A DNA stretch of 64,000 nucleotides from Zunongwangia atlantica 22II14-10F7 (GTDB lineage: Bacteria; Bacteroidota; Bacteroidia; Flavobacteriales; Flavobacteriaceae), in contig NZ_ARYN01000004.1 in NCBI RefSeq assembly GCF_002094855.1, positions 124,001 to 188,000 of the forward strand. The letters run 5' to 3'. The translations under genes and the position numbers were made by a program. This document shows positions 1-9,050 of the stretch, in pieces. Within the stretch, counting starts at the first letter, position 1; each line of letters starts with the position of its first letter. A model generated the notes under the pieces. That model did no database searches, was not told the DNA's origin, and saw only the letters and a program-made list of their open reading frames with translations.

Positions 1-397
1 TGGAGGAATTAGCGACGTTAAAAACGAGTCGGTCGATCTTTCTTTCTATCAGTTTTTTTCTAGCCGTTAAGATCACCTCATCTAATTGCTGAGAATTCTT
101 AACACTAATCGTTTCCAGATCGAGATTAGAAGTTTTTACATTAATTTTTTTCGTGTAAAGTTTGTTACCTACATAAGAGATTTCGAGTATATATTCCCCT
201 GGAGAGATATTTATACTGAAATTTCCATTTTCATCGGTAACTGTTCCGGTAAGTTCTCCTGAAGTAATGGGTTTTAAAACAACCTCAGCAAAAGCTAGTG
301 GAGATTGTTGCTGATTTTCGATAATTTTACCGGTAATTTCTTGTGCTGAAGAAGTGGTGAACAAAAACGCGAATAATACAACTAAAACTAGTCTCAT
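1..397 (-). CDS. TonB-dependent receptor, outer membrane beta-barrel family (5' part only)
   Basis: Only the N-terminal 132 codons lie in the window; the gene runs off the left edge. The product starts MRLVLVVLFAFLFTTSSAQ, a signal peptide, followed by a carboxypeptidase-regulatory-like beta-sandwich (about residues 20-95, with the typical GTVTDENGNFSI stretch). A plug-like segment then reads LDEVILTARKKLIERKIDR and LVFNVANS. That last motif is characteristic of the TonB receptors of the OMP_b-brl_3 type in Bacteroidota. The expected role is an outer-membrane receptor energised by TonB; the substrate cannot be told from this part. The ATG at 397 is the first in frame ahead of the signal peptide. 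Confidence 0.85.
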   Translation of the reverse strand, partial: MRLVLVVLFAFLFTTSSAQEITGKIIENQQQSPLAFAEVVLKPITSGELTGTVTDENGNFSINISPGEYILEISYVGNKLYTKKINVKTSNLDLETISVKNSQQLDEVILTARKKLIERKIDRLVFNVANSS

Positions 398-638
398 TGA
401 TGAAATAGAGAATTTTGAGAAATGTTGTTTTCTAATCCCTTATTATGGATTTAATAAACAAAGGCTTAGCTCGAAATTAAAAAATACTTTCCTATTAATA
501 TCTCGAAGGCTTTAACCCAGGTTCTCGAATTGATTTTTCACAAAATACAATAAATAAACGCTTTGGTGTAAAAAAAATAACAAATAATAGGTGCTTTGAT
601 ATCCATTTTTTTACATTACTATTTTTAAAAATGAGTTT

Positions 639-1076
639 ATGCTGAAAAAATTATTTTCTACGTTACTATTTATTTTAATATGCACTTTTGCCAATGCACA
701 ATCAGATCCTTCAATAGATGGATTAGATCTAAAAGTTGTAGATAGAATTCCCGTAGCTAAAAATTGTGATCCTAATGCCAGTAATAAAGATCTTGCTAAA
801 TGTTTCAGTAAAAGCGTTCGTAATACAATCATGGCACGAGTGGATACTGCTATTATAAATAGCCAAAACCTAGAACCGGGATTGTATACCGCTATCGCTA
901 AATTTAGAATAAATAAAAAAGGAAAAGTAGACCAGATATTCGTTGATTTTGAAAACAAAAAGATTGCGAAAAATATCAAACTTGCTGTAAAGAAAATAAG
1001 AAGACTAAAACCTGCGATGAAAGATGGGAAAGCGGTAAATGTAATGTATGCAGTCCCCGTTAAATTTAAAATTTAA
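639..1076 (+). CDS. small secreted protein with TonB C-terminal-like domain
   Basis: 145 residues. A classical signal peptide (MLKKLFSTLLFILICTFANA, then Q) precedes about 60 unassigned residues. The C-terminal half (about 83-145) resembles the TonB C-terminal fold: a strand FRINKKGKVDQIFVDF, a lysine-rich helix, then LKPAMKDGKAV and YAVPVKFKI. Unlike true TonB there is no uncleaved membrane anchor and no Pro-rich spacer, so it is predicted to be free in the periplasm. Two cysteines (in KNCDPN and AKCFSK) might form a disulfide. It stands alone between a divergent receptor gene and a convergent lipoprotein gene. Function unknown; the TonB-like call rests on motif resemblance. Confidence 0.7.
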   Translation: MLKKLFSTLLFILICTFANAQSDPSIDGLDLKVVDRIPVAKNCDPNASNKDLAKCFSKSVRNTIMARVDTAIINSQNLEPGLYTAIAKFRINKKGKVDQIFVDFENKKIAKNIKLAVKKIRRLKPAMKDGKAVNVMYAVPVKFKI

Positions 1077-1096
1077 AGTCAAAATTATCTAATTAC

Positions 1097-1208
1097 GGCT
1101 TTATTGGCACCGCCAATGGGTATAATAGCATGAGTCTTGCTTTGAAATTAAAAAGTACTTTTAACGAATGCCTTGTGGGCTTGCCCCAAGGCATTTTATT
1201 TATACTTC
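1097..1208. repeat. copy 1 of a dispersed degenerate intergenic repeat (about 110 bp)
   Basis: This non-coding stretch after the 639-1076 gene shares ordered blocks with 7988-8095: GGCTTTATTGGC, then GGTATAATA, then CTTGCTTTGAAA, then AACGAATG, and finally GGGCTTGCCCCAAGG followed by ATTTTA and ACTTC. The GGGCTTGCCC core is a short inverted repeat. It looks like a diverged member of a family also seen at 17301, 51171 and, more weakly, 59761. Confidence 0.55.
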
Positions 1209-1275
1209 TTCGTTTACGCTAGCTTTTGGTAATTTGAGGACAAATTATTTTCGCAGCGATTTGAATACATATATT

Positions 1276-1887
1276 CTAACTCTTTCCAACTAATGAAGCA
1301 ACCAGCTGATCTTCTAGCGCTTTTCGCTTTGATTTATCGGTATAATTTATAGAAAATATAAGTTCTTCAGCCTTATTTTCCTGACGTACGTAAACTAACG
1401 AATGTACTATAGATTCATCTTTAGGATAGGTGACTAACTCGATGTCATAAATTTTATATGGAATTTCGTTAATAGTTACGTCACTCCAATTTTGGTGGTA
1501 GGCTATTTCGCGCCCATTGGCATAATCTTTTTCAAGATTTTTACACACCAGTTTAGAAATAGGGTAATATTTTTCAGCAGCAAACTTAATATTTTCCTGT
1601 TTTTGAAGCGGATTTAAGTAAACCGACATATAATTTTTATCATCGATTCCTACCAAAAGTAAATGGTTGTCATTTATTTTTTGCTGAATGACATTTGGAA
1701 TTTCCTTAGTTTCTGAGATTGGATAAAAAACACTTTGCTTTTTTGGAAGCTTAAGTTTTAATTTATAATCTGTATTTGTGTAATAACCATTCTCGACAAC
1801 ACCATTAGTTATTGATTCATTTGTTTTATCAGATTTACAGGAAACTGAAAGGATGATTAGAACGCTAAGAAGTAGTACTTTTTTCAT
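1276..1887 (-). CDS. hypothetical lipoprotein
   Basis: 203 residues starting MKKVLLLSVLIILSVSC, a lipoprotein signal peptide with Cys17 as the lipidated residue. A longer reading frame extends 60 codons upstream, but that extension would bury the signal peptide, so the ATG at 1887 is chosen. The mature part is mixed alpha/beta and ends KSKRKALEDQLVASLVGKS. It has no catalytic motif that I recognise. The gene is separated from the upstream glycosidase operon by a terminator and is convergent with the 639-1076 gene, so it is probably transcribed alone. Confidence 0.75.
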   Translation of the reverse strand: MKKVLLLSVLIILSVSCKSDKTNESITNGVVENGYYTNTDYKLKLKLPKKQSVFYPISETKEIPNVIQQKINDNHLLLVGIDDKNYMSVYLNPLQKQENIKFAAEKYYPISKLVCKNLEKDYANGREIAYHQNWSDVTINEIPYKIYDIELVTYPKDESIVHSLVYVRQENKAEELIFSINYTDKSKRKALEDQLVASLVGKS

Positions 1888-1930
1888 ATAAAGTCTTGTT
1901 ATTGAGATTGATGATTTCCATAAATATAAA

Positions 1931-1944
1931 CTAAATGCATTTAG
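1931..1944. promoter_or_regulatory. 14-bp perfect palindrome upstream of the lipoprotein gene
   Basis: CTAAATGCATTTAG lies 44 bp upstream of the start codon at 1887, where an operator could sit. No regulator gene is adjacent, and an AT-rich palindrome of this length can occur by chance. Confidence 0.25.
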
Positions 1945-2029
1945 CTTTTGTATATAAACTTGATTATTTAAGCTATAAGGGGAAGAATCCGGTTTATGCT
2001 TAGAATATATATTAATGAAGATCATTAAA

Positions 2030-2061
2030 AAAAAAGAAAAGCGGGCAAATTGCCCGCTTTT
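2030..2061 (-). terminator. rho-independent terminator of the GH43-GH92-GH92 operon
   Basis: Read on the minus strand, AAAAGCGGGC and GCCCGCTTTT flank a four-base loop and are followed by a run of T. It lies 31 bp past the stop codon of the last GH92 gene and separates that operon from the lipoprotein gene at 1887. Confidence 0.9.
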
Positions 2062-2091
2062 CAACACTCAAAACAATATAAACTATACAAA

Positions 2092-4488
2092 CTAATTAAT
2101 AAACAAATCTGTATTTGGTTTGTTGGTCATGTAGAATTTAAGTTCGCCACCGTTCATTACAGCATCATGGGAGATAAAAGGTTTGGTTAATTCCTCCCCA
2201 TTTAATTCTACTTTTTCAACATACACATTTTCTTTACTTTGGTTTTCACCAATTACTCTAAAAGTATTACCGTTATCAAGATTTATACTAGCGTCTTCAA
2301 CTGCAGGGCTTCCTAGAGCATAATCTACAGATCCTGGTGCAACAGGGTAGAAGCCAAGGCTACTAAAAATATACCATGCACTCATTTGTCCAAAATCGTC
2401 GTTACCGCTAAGTCCATCAGATCCTGTTTGATATTTCATATCCAGGATCATTCTAATTTTATCCTGAGATTTCCAAGGGGTATTGGTCCAGTTATAAAGA
2501 TAAGCCACATGGTGTGAAGGCTCGTTACCGTGTACATAGTTACCAATAATCCCTTCACGAGAAATATCTTCAGTATTTTCGAAATATTTATCAGGAAGTT
2601 CCATCGTGAAAAGTGAATCCAAATGTTGCGAAAATTGATCTTTTCCGCCCATCATTTCGATCATTTCAGCAGGAGCATGAGGAACGTATAAGCTGTAGTT
2701 CCAGCTATTTCCTTCAATAAATCCTTGCCCATGTGTATTTAATTCATCAAAATCCTTTTTAAAAGTACCATCACTTAATTTAGGACGCATAAAACCAGTT
2801 TTAGCATCGTAAACATTCTTATAGTTTTCGGCTCTTTTAATAAACTCTTCGTAGATCTCGGTTTTACCAAGCTTTTTAGCAGCCTGAGCAATTGCCCAGT
2901 CGTCATAGGCATATTCTAAGGTTTTAGAAACTGAAGATCCATTTTTATCTTCTGGGACGTAGCCCATATCCATATAATAACCTAAACCATCATAGTATCT
3001 GGTTCTTGCCGTATTTACCATGGCTTCTAATGCATGTTCCTGATCGAAATCTGCATTTCCTTTTACAATGGCGTCAGCTAAAACCGAAGCACTATGATAT
3101 CCAATCATACACCAGTTTTCGTTTGCATAATGCGACCAAACAGGTAACATTGTATGTACACTTTGGTCGTAATGTGCCATCATAGATTCGGCCATATCTG
3201 CATTGCGTTCTGGTTGTAAAACGTTGAACAAAGGATGTAGCGCTCTATAGGTATCCCAAAGTGAGAAACTGGTATAATTTGTAAATCCATCAGCTTCATG
3301 CACATTCATATCTAGGCCCATATATTTACCATCGGTATCCATATATTCTGTAGGACCTAAAAATGCATGATACATAGCGGTGTAGAAGTTAGTCAACTCA
3401 TCTTCATCTTCAGAAGATAACTGAACTTTATTCAATTCTCTATTCCAGTTTGCTTTGGCATCTGCTTTAACCTGGTCGAAATCCCAATGCGGAGTTTCTT
3501 GTTTCATATTAGTTAAAGCACCTTCAGAACTTACCGGAGAAATGGCCATTTTCACCTTTAATTTTTCCTGAGGTTCTAGATCGAAATTGAAATACATTCT
3601 AATTTTCTCTCCTGCGATTTCAGGGAAGTTTTTAGATTGGTCGAATTTTCCCCAGAAACCACCATAAGGCTGACGATCGTATCTTGCTCTTCCGTAGTCT
3701 TTAATAGGTTTACTAAAAGACATCGCAAAGTATACACGGCGAGTTCTTGCCCAACCATTGGTTTGGCGATATCCTGTTACTAAAGTATCATTTTCTACAC
3801 GTACAAATGTCCATACGTTTTTATCATCGTAGTTATAAATACCATGCATTAAATCGAAAACAATATGCGCATCTTCCCCTTCAGGAAAAGAATATTGATG
3901 CATCCCAACACGTGAAGTTGCAGTCATTTCGGCTTTAATATTATAGTCGTCTAACATTACGCTATAATAACCGGCTTCAGCATTTTCGTTATCGTGAGAG
4001 AATCTGGAACGATAACCGCTTTCTGGATTCGTAGCTGTACCAGGATTTAATTTAAGATCTCCTGTGGTAGGCATAATTAAAAAGTCACCAAGATCTGAAT
4101 GTCCTGTACCACTAAAATGGGTATGGCTAAAACCAACGATGGTTTTATCTTCATATTGATAACCTGCACAATATTTATATACATCTGGATTGTAATGACC
4201 ATCTACAGCATAAGGAATAGTATCTGTATCTGGACTTAATTGTACACTACCAAAAGGAACTGTTGCACCAGGGTAGGTGTGTCCCATTTTAGCGGTACCA
4301 ATCATAGGATCTACATATTGCGCAAAATCTTTGGCATCTTTTATTTTAGATGCTGAAACCGAGTTTTCATCGGCTTCAGCGTCTTTACAGGAAGTATATA
4401 AACTTAAAGAGCTTAGTAAAATACCAGCACCTAAAAGTCGGACTCCTTTTTTAATCTGAGTTTTATTTTTAAATGAACTTATAGTCAT
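2092..4488 (-). CDS. GH92 family alpha-mannosidase, lipoprotein
   Basis: 798 residues, full length for GH92, which are calcium-dependent exo-acting inverting alpha-mannosidases. The N-terminus has a membrane-anchor signal with LYTSC (Cys34 as lipid site). The N-terminal domain opens with the family signature YVDPMIGTAKMGHTYPGA. In the (alpha/alpha)6 domain I see IEGNSWNYS (Glu592, the likely general acid by family comparison) and SGNDDFGQMSAW (Asp697/698, acidic loop of the catalytic base). HGNEPSHH is the form usually associated with alpha-1,2-mannosidases, so that linkage is an inference. It is the last gene of the operon, 9 bp after the other GH92. A surface or periplasmic role in mannan or N-glycan trimming is expected. 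Confidence 0.93.
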   Translation of the reverse strand: MTISSFKNKTQIKKGVRLLGAGILLSSLSLYTSCKDAEADENSVSASKIKDAKDFAQYVDPMIGTAKMGHTYPGATVPFGSVQLSPDTDTIPYAVDGHYNPDVYKYCAGYQYEDKTIVGFSHTHFSGTGHSDLGDFLIMPTTGDLKLNPGTATNPESGYRSRFSHDNENAEAGYYSVMLDDYNIKAEMTATSRVGMHQYSFPEGEDAHIVFDLMHGIYNYDDKNVWTFVRVENDTLVTGYRQTNGWARTRRVYFAMSFSKPIKDYGRARYDRQPYGGFWGKFDQSKNFPEIAGEKIRMYFNFDLEPQEKLKVKMAISPVSSEGALTNMKQETPHWDFDQVKADAKANWNRELNKVQLSSEDEDELTNFYTAMYHAFLGPTEYMDTDGKYMGLDMNVHEADGFTNYTSFSLWDTYRALHPLFNVLQPERNADMAESMMAHYDQSVHTMLPVWSHYANENWCMIGYHSASVLADAIVKGNADFDQEHALEAMVNTARTRYYDGLGYYMDMGYVPEDKNGSSVSKTLEYAYDDWAIAQAAKKLGKTEIYEEFIKRAENYKNVYDAKTGFMRPKLSDGTFKKDFDELNTHGQGFIEGNSWNYSLYVPHAPAEMIEMMGGKDQFSQHLDSLFTMELPDKYFENTEDISREGIIGNYVHGNEPSHHVAYLYNWTNTPWKSQDKIRMILDMKYQTGSDGLSGNDDFGQMSAWYIFSSLGFYPVAPGSVDYALGSPAVEDASINLDNGNTFRVIGENQSKENVYVEKVELNGEELTKPFISHDAVMNGGELKFYMTNKPNTDLFIN

Positions 4489-4497
4489 AAATTAATT

Positions 4498-6792
4498 CTA
4501 TTCGTTAGAAAATGAATAAGGGAAAGCATCCTTTTTAGTCCCGCGATTTTTATTTGGGGAATCGCTCATTTCAATGTTAATCGTTGCACCTTCAACAAGA
4601 TCTGAATGCGTTAAATAGTTTTTATTGTATGATTTTCCATCAATCGTCATACTTTCGATATATTTATTATCGTCGCTATTTTTAGGTGCATTGATTTCGA
4701 TCTTATTTCCATTTTCAAGATTTACGGTCACCTTTTTAAATAAAGGAGCTCCCATAACATATTGATCTACAGCCGGGGTAACTGGGTAAAAGCCTAGCGC
4801 AGAAAATACATACCATGCAGAAGTTTGCCCGTTGTCCTCATCACCACAATATCCATCTGGAGTTGCTTTATACATTCTATCCATAGTTTCTCTTGCCCAT
4901 TTCTGAGTTTTCCAAGGTTCACCTGCATAGTTGTATAAGTAGATCATGTGCTGAATTGGCTGGTTACCATGTGCATATTGTCCCATATCTGCAATTTGCA
5001 TTTCACGAATTTCGTGAATTACACCACCATAAACACTTTCGTCGAAAATTGGAGGCATAGAGAAAACAGAATCAAGTTTCTTAACGAAGTTTTCTTTACC
5101 ACCCATAAGGCCTATTAAACCTTCAACATCGTGGAATACAGACCAGCTATAGTGCCAGCTATTTCCTTCAGTAAAAGGATTACCCCATTTAAACGGATTA
5201 AAATCTTCCTGCCAGCTTCCATCTTCGTTTTTTCCTCTCATTAATCCATAGCTAGGATCAAAAAGATTTTTATAATTCATACTTCTTTCAGCATAAATCT
5301 TAATTTCTTTTTTAGGTTTTCCTATGGCTTTACCAAACTGGTAGATAGCAAAATCATCGTAGGCATATTCTAAAGTTCTTGCAGCACTTTCGTTAACTCC
5401 AACATCATAAGGAACGTATCCTAATTTATTGTAATATGGAGCTCCTGCACGACCAACGGCAGACATAGGCCCTTCGTTATTAGCACCGTTTACCAATGCA
5501 TCCCATAAAGTTTCTGTATCGTAACCTCTTAAACCTTTAATGTAAGCATCAGCAACTACTGAAGCTGAGTTGTTACCAACCATAATATTAGCATAACCTG
5601 GGCTAGACCATTCTGGTAACCAACCACCTTCTTTATAATCGTTGGCAAGACCAGCCTGCATTTCTTTATTGATAGAAGGATAAGCTAAATTTAAGAATGG
5701 ATAAAGTGCTCTAAACGTATCCCAAAAACCAGTACCGGCAAACATATAGCCCGGCAAAATCTCTCCATTATATGGGCTCCAGTGTACGATCTCTTCATTT
5801 TCGTTGATCTCGTATAGTTTATTTGGGAAAAATAATGTTCTGTAAAGACAAGAATAAAAAGTTCTAACCTGGTCTATTGTTCCTCCAGAAACTTCTAGTC
5901 TTCCTAGTTTTTCATTCCAGTTATCACGTGCATTTTGCTTTGTAGTTTCAAAATCGTCTTTTGCAATTTCACGGTCTAAGTTTAACTGCGCCTGCTCGAA
6001 ACTAATAAAAGAAGAAGCCACTTTTGCATTTACAACAGCACCATCTTTAGTATCAAAACCAACGATAGCACCTGCGTGATCTGCTTCCATTTGAGCCTGT
6101 CCTTTAGCTAATTTATCACCTTCCCAGGTGTTTACATCGCTAAATGGTTTATCAAACTGAATAACAAAATAGTTCTTGAAATTGGTTAATTTTCCACGAG
6201 CATATTTTTTGGTGTATCCAATGATCTTATTTTCTTCAGGAATAACTTTTACATAAGAACCTTTATCAAAAGGATCGATAACTACGTAAGAGCTATCAGA
6301 TTTAGGAAAAGTCATTTTAAATTGAGCAGCACGCTCTGTTGGCGTAAGTTCTACCGTTACATCGTGATCTGCTAAATATACCTTATAATAATAAGGAGTA
6401 GAAACTTCAGCTTTATGAGAGAACCAGCTTGCGCGATCATCCTGGTTAAATTTCATTCCGCCGGTAACGGGCATTAACGAAAACTGCCCATAATCGTTCA
6501 TCCAAGGTGATGGCTGGTGCGTTTGTTTAAATCCGCGTATTTTATCGGCATTGTAAGTATACGCCCAACCATGTCCCATTGGTCCTGTTTGTGGCGTCCA
6601 TAAATTCATTCCCCAAGGCACAGCAACGGCAGGGTAGGTATTTCCGTTAGATAATCCAGGGTTAGAATCTGTTCCCATTAAAGGGTTTACAAAATCTACA
6701 GGATTCTCCACAGATTCTATAAGATGGTTCTGGGCTTCCGCATAATTAAATACGGCAAGGAAAGCCAGTACCGTTAAGAACTTTTTTTTCAT
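4498..6792 (-). CDS. GH92 family alpha-mannosidase, secreted
   Basis: 764 residues with a type I signal peptide (MKKKFLTVLAFLAVFNYAEA, then Q). The family opening is FVNPLMGTDSNPGLSNGNTY. Glu542 sits in FTEGNSWHYSW (expected general acid) and Asp651/Glu652/Asp653 in YCGDEDNGQTSAW (catalytic base loop). Where the neighbouring GH92 has HGNEPSHH, this one has HGNQPIQH. That subsite change suggests a different linkage preference (for example alpha-1,3 or alpha-1,4 rather than alpha-1,2), so the two enzymes probably act in sequence. It lies between the GH43 gene (32 bp) and the second GH92 gene (9 bp) in one transcript. Confidence 0.92.
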   Translation of the reverse strand: MKKKFLTVLAFLAVFNYAEAQNHLIESVENPVDFVNPLMGTDSNPGLSNGNTYPAVAVPWGMNLWTPQTGPMGHGWAYTYNADKIRGFKQTHQPSPWMNDYGQFSLMPVTGGMKFNQDDRASWFSHKAEVSTPYYYKVYLADHDVTVELTPTERAAQFKMTFPKSDSSYVVIDPFDKGSYVKVIPEENKIIGYTKKYARGKLTNFKNYFVIQFDKPFSDVNTWEGDKLAKGQAQMEADHAGAIVGFDTKDGAVVNAKVASSFISFEQAQLNLDREIAKDDFETTKQNARDNWNEKLGRLEVSGGTIDQVRTFYSCLYRTLFFPNKLYEINENEEIVHWSPYNGEILPGYMFAGTGFWDTFRALYPFLNLAYPSINKEMQAGLANDYKEGGWLPEWSSPGYANIMVGNNSASVVADAYIKGLRGYDTETLWDALVNGANNEGPMSAVGRAGAPYYNKLGYVPYDVGVNESAARTLEYAYDDFAIYQFGKAIGKPKKEIKIYAERSMNYKNLFDPSYGLMRGKNEDGSWQEDFNPFKWGNPFTEGNSWHYSWSVFHDVEGLIGLMGGKENFVKKLDSVFSMPPIFDESVYGGVIHEIREMQIADMGQYAHGNQPIQHMIYLYNYAGEPWKTQKWARETMDRMYKATPDGYCGDEDNGQTSAWYVFSALGFYPVTPAVDQYVMGAPLFKKVTVNLENGNKIEINAPKNSDDNKYIESMTIDGKSYNKNYLTHSDLVEGATINIEMSDSPNKNRGTKKDAFPYSFSNE

Positions 6793-6824
6793 AGTGTATG
6801 TTGAATAATTTAGATTGTACGAAT

Positions 6825-7784
6825 TTATTTTAAAGGATGTGAAGCAACACCTTCCTTAGTAATTTTTACTGGTTTTATATGTCCGTTGCTATCAAATTCC
6901 ATCACATCGATACAGGTTTCTCTGGAATTTCCATCAGTTTCTGTAAGCGGTCTGCGGTGATAAACAATATAATAATCGTCGTCTTTAGGATGTTTTATTA
7001 CTGAATGGTGACCGGCACCAGTAGCAATATCTTTATCCTGCTGAAGTATCTTATCTATTCTTTTAAATGGTCCCATAGGAGAATCTGCAATGGCATAGGC
7101 TACAGAATAATTTGGGCCTGTCCAGCCACCTTCAGACCACATAAAATAGTACTTTCCATCTTTGATGAACATAAATGGGCCTTCTACATAACCTTCAGGA
7201 GTTACTTCTTTAAAAATAGTGCCATCCTCAAAAGGAACAAAACCAGTAAAATCGTCGTTTAGTTTAGCTACATTACAATGTCCCCAACCCCCGTAGTATA
7301 GGTAATATTGGCCATCTTTATCTCTAAAGCAAAATTGATCTATTGGCTGTGCACCATTATGGAATTTACCAATTAGCGGTTTTCCTAAATGATCTTTATA
7401 AGGACCTTCAGGAGAATCAGCAACGGCAATTCCAATTCCGCCTAATTCATTATCACTTTGTATATCGTTTGCGCCAAAAAACAAATAGTATTTATCTTCT
7501 TTTTTAATAATAGAAGGAGCCCAAACGGCACGTTTAGCCCATTTTACGGCAGCAGTATCTAAAACTTTTTCATGCTTTGTCCAGTTTACAAGATCTGGAG
7601 AAGAAAATGCATCAAAAAACACCTGTTTTCCGTAAGGAGCAGAATAAGTAGGGTAGATCCAATATTGATCTTCAAAAACTATCCCTTCAGGATCTGCGTA
7701 CCAACCCGGAAATACGGGATTGTTTTTTTGGGCAAAAACGCCTGAAAAGCAAAGCATCAATGCGATTAGTGTTAATTTTTTCAT
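6825..7784 (-). CDS. GH43 family glycosidase, secreted
   Basis: 319 residues: a signal peptide (MKKLTLIALMLCFSGVFA, then Q) and a single five-bladed beta-propeller with no accessory domain. The three GH43 acidic residues are visible: Asp31 in NPVFPGWYADPE (base), Asp149 in PIDQFCFRD (pKa modulator) and Glu201 in YVEGPFMF (acid). GH43 enzymes mostly cleave beta-xylosides or alpha-L-arabinofuranosides, and some flavobacterial ones act on galactosides; the subfamily cannot be fixed by eye. As the first gene of the operon with two GH92 mannosidases, it may remove side decorations before mannose trimming. No strong TAnnTTTG promoter is obvious, but TATTTTCG occurs on this strand shortly upstream. 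Confidence 0.88.
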   Translation of the reverse strand: MKKLTLIALMLCFSGVFAQKNNPVFPGWYADPEGIVFEDQYWIYPTYSAPYGKQVFFDAFSSPDLVNWTKHEKVLDTAAVKWAKRAVWAPSIIKKEDKYYLFFGANDIQSDNELGGIGIAVADSPEGPYKDHLGKPLIGKFHNGAQPIDQFCFRDKDGQYYLYYGGWGHCNVAKLNDDFTGFVPFEDGTIFKEVTPEGYVEGPFMFIKDGKYYFMWSEGGWTGPNYSVAYAIADSPMGPFKRIDKILQQDKDIATGAGHHSVIKHPKDDDYYIVYHRRPLTETDGNSRETCIDVMEFDSNGHIKPVKITKEGVASHPLK

Positions 7785-7987
7785 GATAAAAGAATTCTGG
7801 ATTGTTTCAGTTTGCTATGATACGAAAATAAAAGTTAATAAGTAAATCGATTTAGCTAAAATTTTAACGAATATTTAATTTTTAACTATTTTACGAAAAA
7901 AATGGCTTTAGGCAAGAGCTTTTTATATTAGCGCTTTATGGTCTTCAATTATAAAGTTTTTTGCATTTAAGTAAACAAAATGCAAAA

Positions 7988-8095
7988 GCTTTTTATTGGC
8001 CTGCCAAAGGTTATAATACTCTGATGCTTGTCTCGAAAACAAAATTTATTTTCAAAGAATGTTACGAGGGCTCACCATGAAGTATTTTACTTCTC
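7988..8095. repeat. copy 2 of the dispersed intergenic repeat
   Basis: The 403-bp gap between the GH43 start and the methyltransferase holds this element and no gene I can support. Blocks shared in order with 1097-1208 are GCTTTTTATTGGC, GGTTATAATA, TGCTTGTCTCGAAA, AAAGAATG, GAGGGCTCACC and TATTTTACTTC. The core here is GGGCTCACC rather than GGGCTTGCCC, so this copy has decayed. Confidence 0.55.
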
Positions 8096-8187
8096 AGTTG
8101 ATTTTTTTCTGTAGTTATGAGCTTTATTTTCAGAAGTATTTATGATTTTATAGCCATAATAACTGATTTTGGTTTTATATCTTTCAG

Positions 8188-8934
8188 ATGAAATTCGATA
8201 AAATGAAAGATAATTTTTCGCACCAATCTGCCAATTACGCTAATTTTAGACCGCAATATCCCAAGGCGATATTCGATGAAATAAAGAAACATTTAAATAG
8301 CACTAAAAATTCCTGGGATTGCGCAACAGGAAACGGACAGGTGGCCAGTGAACTTTCTAAGTTTTTTGATCTGGTAAAAGCTACAGATATTAGCGAGAAT
8401 CAATTAAAACAAGCGCCAAAAATATCCAATATCAACTATAGTATTCAGCCTGCTGAAAATGTTGATTTTCCAGATCATTTTTTCGATTTAATTACTGTTG
8501 CGCAAGCGCTCCACTGGTTTGATTTTGATCTATTTTATGCTGAAGTGAAGCGGACGTTAAAACCAGACGGAATTATAGCGATTTTGGGCTATAGTCTTTT
8601 CCGCAGTAATCCTGAAACCAATAAAATAATCGATCATTTTTATTACGATGTTATTGGATCTTCCTGGGACGAGGAGCGAAAATATTTAGACGATGCTTAT
8701 GCAAGTATTCCTTTTCCGTGTCAGGAAATTGCGACTCCAGAGGTAAATTTTAAAGAAGAATGGGAATTTGAGCGGCTTATTGGTTATTTAAAAACCTGGT
8801 CTGCCGTTAAACATTTTTCAGATAAACACGGGTTTAATCCTGTAGATGATATTTTTGAGGAGTTAAGAGAAAGCTTTGGAGGTAAAAATAGTATTGAATT
8901 CCCAATAATATTTAAAATTGGTAAACTTTTTTGA
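8188..8934 (+). CDS. class I SAM-dependent methyltransferase
   Basis: 248 residues of the Methyltransf_11 type. Motif I is WDCATGNGQVAS (about residue 49), followed by the acidic end of strand 2 (KATDIS), VDFPDHFFDLITVAQALHW (motifs II/III) and LKPDGIIAILGY (post-motif). The opening ANYANFRPQYP is typical of small-molecule methyltransferases annotated across Bacteroidota. The substrate is unknown. A second in-frame ATG five codons in (MKDNFSHQ) is an equally good start. The gene stands alone, with the repeat-bearing gap upstream and 116 bp before the next gene. Confidence 0.85.
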   Translation: MKFDKMKDNFSHQSANYANFRPQYPKAIFDEIKKHLNSTKNSWDCATGNGQVASELSKFFDLVKATDISENQLKQAPKISNINYSIQPAENVDFPDHFFDLITVAQALHWFDFDLFYAEVKRTLKPDGIIAILGYSLFRSNPETNKIIDHFYYDVIGSSWDEERKYLDDAYASIPFPCQEIATPEVNFKEEWEFERLIGYLKTWSAVKHFSDKHGFNPVDDIFEELRESFGGKNSIEFPIIFKIGKLF

Positions 8935-9050
8935 AAAAGTGAAGGATTTATGGGTGTGGTAAAAGCTAACATTCAGGGATCAATGAAATTTTAATATTTT
9001 AGCTTGGCATAAAAAATGCTGAAAATCTAAATACCAATTAAGTAAACCAA

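Noticed and set aside
1888-2067. 60-codon N-terminal extension of the lipoprotein at 1276-1887
   Set aside because: It would place the lipobox signal peptide in the interior of the protein.
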